Part shown: positions 1 through 5,226 of the stretch, piece by piece
Layout of the letters: every line of letters begins with the position of its first letter
Numbering within the stretch: the first letter of the stretch is position 1
DNA from: Planctomycetaceae bacterium
GTDB taxonomy: Bacteria > Planctomycetota > Planctomycetia > Pirellulales > UBA1268
NCBI GenBank assembly: GCA_947440895.1
Contig: CANETO010000178.1
Coordinates: 1 to 5,226 of the forward strand
DNA length: 5,226 bases
Reading direction: 5' to 3'
Position numbers and translations under genes: made by a program
The notes under the pieces: generated by a model
Database searches by the model: none
Told to the model about the DNA's origin: nothing
The model's input: only the letters and a program-made list of their open reading frames with translations

Positions 1-1621
1 CGGCCGAGAGAGAGGCGAAATCGTCCTCCCGGACGAGCACGACCGCGTCCGGTCCCGAAGCGAGAAAGCGGAGGCACTCATCGCGATCGGGTTCCTGCCA
101 GGCGGTGACATGCCCGTGGGCGTAGTAGACGACGTTGGGCGTGATCTGGGTGAACGTGCCGAGGCGGGCATGGCCGCCGGCGTGGCGGTGGGCTTCTTCC
201 ACGAGCGCCGGCAGCGCATTGGCACCGGCGATGCGGGCCGCCGCCGGCCCGACGGCGAGCGCCGTGAACACGAGCCCCGTGACGGTGAGGGCAGTGATGG
301 CCCGCAACGGTTCCTGCCGCCAGTGCCAGAGACAGGCGGCGCCAAGAATCGGGACAAGGCCCACGAGGGCGGCCGGGGCGGCGCCCGTAAGACCAAACCG
401 TTCGGCCACGATCACAGCAGCGGCCGTGATCACGCCACCGAGTGCGAGCGAGAACGTGCCGGCGGCCATCCAGGCCGGATGGGCCCAGCGGCCGCGTTCA
501 GCGGCAGCCACGCCGGCCGCCGCCACGAGCAGCGCCGCGGCCGGATACGCCGGCAGCACATAGTTGGGGAGCTTCGTCGCGGAGGCGGAGAAGCCGCCCA
601 CCCAGACGGTGATCCACACAAGCGCGAGGCTGAGCGCGTGCCTCGATGCGGGGGCATCGGCCCGGTTCCAGACACGCCAGAGCGTCACGACGATCGCCAG
701 TGGCAGGAAGCACGACCACGGAAAGAATCCGACGAGCATCGCCAGAGGATGCAGCAGCACGCTGCCCCCGTGACGCTCCATCGGAGCCACGAACCGTCCC
801 ACGTTGTGGATAAAGAAGAAGCCGTCGAGCCAGGCGCCGTCGGTGCGGAGGGAAACCGCCGTGTACCAGGGGGCGGCCACGGCGAGCATCGCCGCGCTGA
901 TCATGACCAGTCTCGATGAACGGAGCACATCCCAGGCGGCGGGCAACGACGCAGACAGCAGGCCGCTGATCGTCGTCGTGGCCGGTGGAGCGAGTCGTCG
1001 TTGGATAGCCAGCCAACCGGCCCACGGCAGCACCACCGCCAGCGGGCCGACGAAGCCGATTGGTCCCTTGCAGACCACGGCCAAGCCGAGGAGTCCGCCA
1101 ACCGCAGCCGCGCGGCGCCACGAGAGCCGCGGCAGTCCGGTTCCTGCGACAGAGCCTTCGGCCAGCAGCGGTTCTGCGAAGAGAATCGTCGCCCAGGTCG
1201 TCAGGCAGGTCAGGATCGCATCGGGCGTGGCGGCATGCGCCTCGATACCGACCAGCAGGCTGCCAACGTAGGCCAACGCCGCCACGATGCCGGTTGTAGG
1301 ACTGAACCAGCGTGTGCCCGCCCGCAACAACACGAGCGCCGTGAGCAGCGTGGCGACAGCCGCCGGCAGCCGGGCCGCAATCTCCGAGGTGCCGAAGAGT
1401 GTGTAGGAGGCGGCCATGGCCCAGTGCATCAACACCGGTTTGTCGACGGCGAGTTCGTCGTTGAACATGGGCACGATCCAGTCGCCCGTGTCGACCATGG
1501 TACGGGCGATGGCCGCAAACCTCGGCTCGTCCTCGTCCCAGAACGGCGTGGCCACAATGCCCGCAGCGAGGCTGAAGATCGAGGCCACCAGAACGATGAA
1601 GAGTGGTCGACGGTCCTGCAT
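1..1621 (-). CDS. ArnT/PMT-like polytopic membrane glycosyltransferase, 3' end cut by window edge
   Basis: Reading the minus strand from the ATG at 1621 gives 540 codons without a stop to the window edge, so the C-terminus is missing. Known role of the family: transfer of a sugar from a polyprenyl-phosphate donor to a lipid or protein acceptor at the outer face of the cytoplasmic membrane. Seen: an N-terminal membrane segment (about 8-26); a first-loop acidic motif WDEDEPRF (28-35) and DKP (60-62), where D60 replaces the usual Glu; TPDA (132-135); KGP (185-187); PWY (251-253); HNVGRF (272-277); APME (279-282); GFFPWS (298-303); TKLPNY (349-354). Many hydrophobic helices run to about residue 455, followed by a soluble tail typical of ArnT-like proteins. 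An in-frame TGA at 1675-1673 bounds the start, and ATG 1621 is the only ATG, GTG or TTG after it. It lies 51 bp after its paralogue and is probably co-transcribed with it. Substrate unknown; a protein mannosyltransferase-like role is also possible. Confidence 0.9.
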   Translation of the reverse strand, partial: MQDRRPLFIVLVASIFSLAAGIVATPFWDEDEPRFAAIARTMVDTGDWIVPMFNDELAVDKPVLMHWAMAASYTLFGTSEIAARLPAAVATLLTALVLLRAGTRWFSPTTGIVAALAYVGSLLVGIEAHAATPDAILTCLTTWATILFAEPLLAEGSVAGTGLPRLSWRRAAAVGGLLGLAVVCKGPIGFVGPLAVVLPWAGWLAIQRRLAPPATTTISGLLSASLPAAWDVLRSSRLVMISAAMLAVAAPWYTAVSLRTDGAWLDGFFFIHNVGRFVAPMERHGGSVLLHPLAMLVGFFPWSCFLPLAIVVTLWRVWNRADAPASRHALSLALVWITVWVGGFSASATKLPNYVLPAYPAAALLVAAAGVAAAERGRWAHPAWMAAGTFSLALGGVITAAAVIVAERFGLTGAAPAALVGLVPILGAACLWHWRQEPLRAITALTVTGLVFTALAVGPAAARIAGANALPALVEEAHRHAGGHARLGTFTQITPNVVYYAHGHVTAWQEPDRDECLRFLASGPDAVVLVREDDFASLSA

Positions 1622-1627
1622 GGCGGG

Positions 1628-1631
1628 CTCC
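1628..1631 (-). promoter_or_regulatory. Shine-Dalgarno site of the downstream glycosyltransferase
   Basis: On the minus strand GGAG is followed by six bases (CCCGCC) and then the ATG at 1621. This spacing suits ribosome binding and supports that start. No promoter-like pair or terminator hairpin is visible in the 51-bp gap, which fits co-transcription with the upstream paralogue. Confidence 0.55.
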
Positions 1632-1672
1632 GGGAAAACGGTGTCTGGAGAAGTGTGAGGGGGGATGGAGGA

Positions 1673-3439
1673 TCAGTGGGCAAAGGCGAGCGGATCGTCC
1701 TGCCCCGCGAGGGGCCCGAGCACCAGATACTCGTGGCGGGAGAGTGTCGGCACCCGTGCCAGCACGCCGTAACCGAAGGGCAACGCCGCGGCGACGACTG
1801 TTTCCTGGCGGCCGTCGATCACCACCCGGGCACGGGGATGCTGCCGGAGGTGGGTGGCGACGTCGGCAGGGGTCTCGAGTTTTGTGACCGTCGAGCCCGT
1901 ATAGAAGACGAGGCTGGGGGGGACGTTCCAAAGGCATGCCCACCGGCACTCGCGGGCTGGAAGCTCGAGCTGCGCGACCAGGGCTCGCGAGCCCTGGGCA
2001 TGGCTGAATGACTCAGCGGTGACCGACGCCATCAGGGAGACGAGCAGGCATGCACCGACAGCGACGGCGGCCAACGCCCGCTGCCGATCACCCGCCGATT
2101 GGCTCTGCCATGCAACGGCTGCCGTAGCCAGCGGGATCAGGCCAAGCACGCCCAGCCAGGCGTTGCCTGCGGCGAGCCTGCCGGAGGCGAGAGGCAGGCC
2201 AATCGCAATCGCCACACCGGTTGCCGCGAGGATCGACCAGGCCAGCCTCATCACCAGACCGACGGTCTGGTCGGGCCCTCGCTCGTCCAGACGGGTCGGA
2301 AACAGCTGCGGAAATCGCTCCAGGAAGCGAGGCCTGCGAAAGTCGACGCGGCCGCCGGCCCAGTCGGCGAGAAACAGTCCGGTAGCGATGGCGAGGGCCG
2401 GGTAGGCCGGCCAGATATAGCCGGGCAGTTTCGTGCCCGCGCAGGAGAAAGCGCCGATCCAGGCGAGCATCCAGCAGACGAGGAGTAGGAGCGGTCTGCG
2501 GCGGGGGTCGGCTGTCGGCGACCGCAGGACGACCGCGGCGTGCGTCAGCATGGCGGCGAGAACGATTGACCAGGGAAAGAACCCGACTGCCACGACGGCG
2601 GGATAGTAGAGGATCGAGCCGGAGTGCCCCTCCATCGGTGCCGTAAAGCGGCCGAGGTTATGCACCAAGAGAAAGCCGCGGAGCCATTCGCCGTCGGTGC
2701 GGAGGCCAACCCAGGCATACCAGGGGACCGCCACCGTCGCGGCTGCCAGAAGGATCGTAGCCGGCCGCACGCGGGCGAGTGCCGCCAGCCAGCCGACGGT
2801 GGCAGACGTCTGTTTTTGGGAGGCTGCAAACAGCAGGAATGCCAGCAACGGGAGGCCGACGCCGACAGGACCTTTGGCGAGTATGGCGGCGCCGCAGGCC
2901 GCCCCAATGCCGATCGCCGAAGAGGCTGAGAGCGAGCAGGCGTCGCTGGTTGAGCCGCCGCTGGTGCCATTCCGGTAGCCGATGCCACGCACGAAGAGCC
3001 AGAGGGCGAGCGTGGTGAAGAAGAGCAGTGGCGCATCGGGTGTGGCCGCGCGGCCGCCCACGGCCGTCCAGATGCAGGTGGCCAGTGCCAGGCCGCCGAG
3101 CAGGCCGGCGGTCGGCCCCAGAAGCAGGCAGCCTATCTGCCAGGTGAGCAGGCAGGTGCCGATCGTGAGCAGGGCGGAGCCGATTCTGGCGCCCGTCTCG
3201 TTGCGGCCGTAGAGCGTGAAGCCGCCGATCTGAATCCAGTTGACAAGCGGCGGCTTTTCGATGCGGAGACGGCCGTTGAACGTTGGCACAACCCAATCAT
3301 TCGCATCGAGCATCGCCAGCGAGCAGGCAGCATTCTTGGGCTCGTCATCATCCCAGAGGGCCGGCCCGCCCAACCGGACGAGCAGCACGGCCGTCGCGGC
3401 GGCAGCAACAATCCAGCCGTGAAAACGAGGCGGTGGCAC
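1673..3439 (-). CDS. ArnT/PMT-like polytopic membrane glycosyltransferase, complete
   Basis: With the GTG at 3439 as start the protein has 588 residues and ends at TGA (1675-1673), close to usual ArnT-family length. The order is: a membrane helix (about 10-28); the first periplasmic loop with WDDDEPK (29-35) and EKPPL (61-65), which hold the acidic residues expected at the catalytic and metal site; TPDA (133-136); KGPVG (189-193); PWY (239-241); HNLGRF (260-265); APME (267-270); GFFPWS (286-291); TKLPGY (336-341); then several more helices to about 473 and a soluble C-terminal domain (about 480-588). A charged loop at about 359-397 is roughly 28 residues longer than in the downstream paralogue. 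Start choice: the frame stays open to 3709, but the codons before 3439 give a Pro/Arg-rich, non-family peptide overlapping gyrA. GTG 3439 puts the first helix directly at the N-terminus, matching the paralogue. TTG at 3511 is an alternative; neither has a strong ribosome site. Donor and acceptor are unknown. Confidence 0.92.
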   Translation of the reverse strand: MPPPRFHGWIVAAAATAVLLVRLGGPALWDDDEPKNAACSLAMLDANDWVVPTFNGRLRIEKPPLVNWIQIGGFTLYGRNETGARIGSALLTIGTCLLTWQIGCLLLGPTAGLLGGLALATCIWTAVGGRAATPDAPLLFFTTLALWLFVRGIGYRNGTSGGSTSDACSLSASSAIGIGAACGAAILAKGPVGVGLPLLAFLLFAASQKQTSATVGWLAALARVRPATILLAAATVAVPWYAWVGLRTDGEWLRGFLLVHNLGRFTAPMEGHSGSILYYPAVVAVGFFPWSIVLAAMLTHAAVVLRSPTADPRRRPLLLLVCWMLAWIGAFSCAGTKLPGYIWPAYPALAIATGLFLADWAGGRVDFRRPRFLERFPQLFPTRLDERGPDQTVGLVMRLAWSILAATGVAIAIGLPLASGRLAAGNAWLGVLGLIPLATAAVAWQSQSAGDRQRALAAVAVGACLLVSLMASVTAESFSHAQGSRALVAQLELPARECRWACLWNVPPSLVFYTGSTVTKLETPADVATHLRQHPRARVVIDGRQETVVAAALPFGYGVLARVPTLSRHEYLVLGPLAGQDDPLAFAH

Positions 3440-3482
3440 GAGTGGAGGGTCTCGGAAGGGAGAGCGGGGAAAACGGGGCGGG

Positions 3483-3511
3483 AGAGTAGGGGGGGGAGAC
3501 GCGTGGGTCAA
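3483..3511 (-). promoter_or_regulatory. Candidate sigma70 promoter for the glycosyltransferase pair
   Basis: On the minus strand TTGACC (3511-3506) is followed after 17 bases by TACTCT (3488-3483). The -35 matches consensus at five of six positions and the -10 at three of six. Transcription would begin near 3476, giving a leader of about 37 bases before the GTG at 3439. The spacer contains eight consecutive C on this strand (3496-3489). If the alternative TTG start at 3511 were real, this site would lie inside the gene. Confidence 0.35.
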
Positions 3512-3549
3512 GCCATCCAGTCGGGGCTTTTCGCTCCGTTTCAGGCCGG

Positions 3550-3577
3550 TTGACCGCCACCGCCGGACGGGTATGTT
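3550..3577 (+). promoter_or_regulatory. Candidate sigma70 promoter for gyrA
   Basis: TTGACC (3550-3555) and TATGTT (3572-3577) are separated by 16 bases. Five of six and four of six positions match the sigma70 consensus. A start near 3584 would give a leader of about 44 bases ahead of the TTG start at 3628. It is the best such pair found by eye between the two divergent genes. The GC-rich surroundings make the match less likely to be chance, but no experiment is implied. Confidence 0.45.
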
Positions 3578-3586
3578 CAAGCGTTC

Positions 3587-3608
3587 CCCCCGGTGAAAAC
3601 CCCGGGGG
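3587..3608 (+). promoter_or_regulatory. GC-rich hairpin in the gyrA leader
   Basis: CCCCCGG (3587-3593) can pair fully with CCGGGGG (3602-3608) across the eight-base loop TGAAAACC. It would form at the very 5' end of the predicted gyrA transcript, just ahead of the ribosome site. No U-run follows, so it is not a typical intrinsic terminator. The same G-run can instead pair with CCCCC at 3623-3627. Confidence 0.45.
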
Positions 3609-3614
3609 TCAGCT

Positions 3615-3619
3615 GGGAG
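3615..3619 (+). promoter_or_regulatory. Shine-Dalgarno site that favours the gyrA TTG start
   Basis: GGGAG is followed by eight bases (AAACCCCC) and then TTG at 3628. It is the strongest ribosome-site match upstream of the gyrA frame and is the main reason for choosing this start. A competing site is GAGG at 3751-3754, five bases before GTG 3760. Confidence 0.5.
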
Positions 3620-3627
3620 AAACCCCC

Positions 3628-5226
3628 TTGGCAGACGACGCAGACGACGTAGACGGCACGGATTCCCGCGGCAGCGAGGGTGGCGGTTCCCCGGGGGGCG
3701 TGCCGCCACACGAGGGCGCGGGCACTGGGCATGCCGGTGATCAGCGGGACGAGGCCGGCGTGCTGCGCGACAATTCCGGGGGTCGGCTGATCGAGCAGCC
3801 GATCGAGCAGGAACTCAAGGACAGCTACCTGACCTACGCGATGAGCGTGATCGTGTCACGGGCCCTTCCCGACGTCCGCGACGGGCTCAAGCCCTCCCAG
3901 CGCCGGATCCTGGTCGCCATGAACGACCTCAATCTCTCGCCGGGCGCGTCCCGCGTGAAGTGTGCCAAGATCTCCGGCGACACCAGCGGCAACTACCATC
4001 CGCACGGTGAGAGCGTGATCTACCCAACGCTCGTCCGCATGGCCCAGGAATGGAACATGCGGCATGTGCTTGTCGACAAGCAGGGCAACTTCGGTTCGAT
4101 CGCCGGCCTGCCCGCCGCCGCAATGCGATACACCGAGGCCAGACTCTCGCCGATCGCGGCGATGATGCTCGACGACCTCGAACTCGACACGGTCGACTTT
4201 GTGCCGACCTACGACGAGCGGAATACCGAACCGGTGGTGCTGCCGAGCCGCTTTCCGAACCTCGTGGTCAACGGTGCCGGCGGTATCGCCGTGGGCATGG
4301 CGACGAGCATCCCGCCGCACAACCTCGGCGAGGTCTGTCGGGCACTGGTGCAGTTGATCGATGCCCCGGGCACCTCGATGGCCGAATTGCTCCAGATTGT
4401 TCCCGGCCCCGACTTCCCCACCGGCGGCATCGTGATGGGCCGCGAGTCGCTGGTCCGCGGTTATCTCACCGGTCGCAGCACGATCACGCTGCGCGCCCGG
4501 GCCCATGTCGAGGAGTTTGGCAAGAACCGCAACCGCATCGTCGTCACCGAGATCCCCTACCAGCAGACCCGCGACGCCATCGAGGAGAAGATTGCGGAAC
4601 TGGTCAATGAGGACCGCATCAAGGGCATCTCCGCGATCCGCAACGAGAGCGATCTGACGGAGCCGGTGCGGCTGATTCTGGAACTGAAGCGGGATGCCGA
4701 TCCCGATGTCGTCTTGAATCAGCTCTACCAGTTCTCACCACTGCAGACCTCTTTTTCACTGATTTTCCTGGCACTGGTTGACGGAAAGCCACGCATCCTG
4801 GCTTTCAAGCAGATGCTGGAGGAATTCCTCCGCCATCGCACTGCGGTGCTTCGCCGTCGCACGCAGCACCTCCTCGCCCGGGCCCGGAGCCGGAAGCACA
4901 CGGTCGAAGGATTACTCGTCGCACTGGCGAACATCGACGAGGTGATCCGGATCATCCGCAGTTCGAAGTCGCAGGCTGAGGCGAAGGAGCGGCTGGTCCA
5001 GATCCAGACGCCGGCGGCGCTCTTGGAGCGGGCGCTCGGCGCTGAGGGGTTTGCCGTCATGCAGGAGGAGCGGGGCACCTCGGAGACCTACGGTCTCTCG
5101 CCCGTGCAGGCCGATGCCATCCTCCGGCTCACGCTCGGGCAGCTTGTGAATCTGGAACAGGAAAAACTCGGCGGCGAGCATCGCGAACTACTCGGCAAGA
5201 TCGGTGAGTTCCGCCGGATTCTCTCC
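3628..5226 (+). CDS. gyrA: DNA gyrase subunit A, N-terminal 533 codons (3' end outside window)
   Basis: GyrA cuts and rejoins both DNA strands in the A2B2 gyrase that introduces negative supercoils. Seen from TTG 3628: a low-complexity acidic/Gly tail (1-55); the N-terminal arm IEQELKDSYLTYAMSVIVSRALPDVRDGLKP (about 58-89, broken by no gap); the quinolone region with HPHGES (124-129); the catalytic tyrosine Y168 in MRYTEAR, equal to E. coli Y122; NGAGGIAVGMATSIPPHN in the tower-domain approach; IPGPDFPTGG-like VPGPDFPTGG; EIPYQ; and the coiled-coil/exit-gate stretch ending LNLEQEKL-like at the right edge. The C-terminal beta-pinwheel and GyrA box lie outside the window, so ParC cannot be fully excluded, although QGNFGSIAG and overall similarity favour GyrA. 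In-frame TAG at 3487 limits the frame. TTG 3628 has the best ribosome site but gives about 46 extra residues over E. coli; GTG 3760 would give near-standard length. Divergent from the glycosyltransferases, with no functional link implied. Confidence 0.93.
   Translation, partial: MADDADDVDGTDSRGSEGGGSPGGVPPHEGAGTGHAGDQRDEAGVLRDNSGGRLIEQPIEQELKDSYLTYAMSVIVSRALPDVRDGLKPSQRRILVAMNDLNLSPGASRVKCAKISGDTSGNYHPHGESVIYPTLVRMAQEWNMRHVLVDKQGNFGSIAGLPAAAMRYTEARLSPIAAMMLDDLELDTVDFVPTYDERNTEPVVLPSRFPNLVVNGAGGIAVGMATSIPPHNLGEVCRALVQLIDAPGTSMAELLQIVPGPDFPTGGIVMGRESLVRGYLTGRSTITLRARAHVEEFGKNRNRIVVTEIPYQQTRDAIEEKIAELVNEDRIKGISAIRNESDLTEPVRLILELKRDADPDVVLNQLYQFSPLQTSFSLIFLALVDGKPRILAFKQMLEEFLRHRTAVLRRRTQHLLARARSRKHTVEGLLVALANIDEVIRIIRSSKSQAEAKERLVQIQTPAALLERALGAEGFAVMQEERGTSETYGLSPVQADAILRLTLGQLVNLEQEKLGGEHRELLGKIGEFRRILS
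3631..3648 (+). repeat. Two tandem copies of a 9-bp unit in the gyrA 5' end
   Basis: GCAGACGAC occurs twice in direct succession, followed by the related GTAGACGGC. If translated from TTG 3628 it encodes Ala-Asp-Asp twice and then Val-Asp-Gly, forming the acidic start of the N-terminal extension. The unit length is a multiple of three, so copy changes would keep frame. Confidence 0.7.

Noticed and set aside
110..919. A 269-residue plus-strand open frame antisense to the downstream glycosyltransferase
   Set aside because: Composition is Arg/Gly/His/Glu-rich and low in hydrophobic residues, as expected for the complement of a high-GC gene. No motif or convincing ribosome site.
1622..1672. The two glycosyltransferases are in the same frame, 17 sense codons apart after one TGA, suggesting a fusion by readthrough
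   Set aside because: A one-in-three chance event. The second gene has its own ATG and ribosome site, and each gene has its own first membrane helix.
498..1949. A 483-residue open frame on the minus strand
   Set aside because: It spans the end of one glycosyltransferase and most of the other in a shifted frame, is Arg/His/Gly-rich without hydrophobic segments, and shows no family motif. The true frames carry all the conserved motifs.
1001..2011. A 336-residue plus-strand open frame across both glycosyltransferases
   Set aside because: It crosses the gap between two well-supported minus-strand genes and has the same shadow composition.
3440..3709. An N-terminal extension of the upstream glycosyltransferase to an ATG at 3709
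   Set aside because: The added 90 residues are Pro/Arg-rich, overlap the start of gyrA on the opposite strand, and are absent from the paralogue.
3784..3801. Inverted repeat CGGCTG-ATCGAG-CAGCCG near the gyrA core start
   Set aside because: It falls in the codons for the repeated Ile-Glu-Gln of the N-terminal arm and is explained by that coding repeat and GC content.
3856..4506. A 216-residue minus-strand open frame inside gyrA
   Set aside because: It is antisense to strongly conserved GyrA core sequence and His/Asp/Gly-rich without recognisable domain.

Overview
The window is high-GC bacterial DNA with two divergent transcription units separated by a short intergenic region (about 3440-3627). 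It most resembles a planctomycete, probably of the Pirellulales type. That inference rests on the GyrA sequence (for example SGDTSGNYHPHGESVIYPTL and KQGNFGSIAGLPAAAMRYTE), the non-ATG starts and the base composition, all judged by recall and not by a search.

Minus strand, 3439 down to 1: two consecutive, clearly paralogous polytopic membrane glycosyltransferases of the ArnT/PMT (GT-C, GT83-like) class. The upstream gene (3439-1673) is complete. The downstream one begins at 1621 after a 51-bp gap and runs off the left edge, with 540 codons visible. They share acidic-DEP, (D/E)KP, TPDA, KGP, PWY, HNxGRF, APME, GFFPWS and TKLPxY motifs in the same order. Both should take a sugar from a polyprenyl-phosphate carrier and transfer it, on the outer side of the cytoplasmic membrane, to a lipid or protein acceptor. 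The sugar and acceptor cannot be read from sequence.

Plus strand, from 3628 to the right edge: the N-terminal 533 codons of DNA gyrase subunit A, covering the winged-helix/tower breakage-reunion region with the catalytic tyrosine and the quinolone-resistance region. The C-terminal DNA-wrapping domain lies beyond the window.

The intergenic region holds a plausible sigma70-type promoter for each direction. On the gyrA side there is a short GC-rich leader whose G-run can pair with either of two C-runs, one lying between the Shine-Dalgarno sequence and the start codon. On the glycosyltransferase side the spacer of the candidate promoter contains an eight-base homopolymer.

No RNA gene, mobile element, CRISPR array or unknown multi-gene system is visible. 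Long open frames antisense to, or shifted from, the glycosyltransferases are GC-driven shadows. The content is mostly ordinary; the points worth a second look are the tandem paralogues, the gyrA leader and N-terminal extension, and the proline at the QRDR position equivalent to E. coli Asp87.
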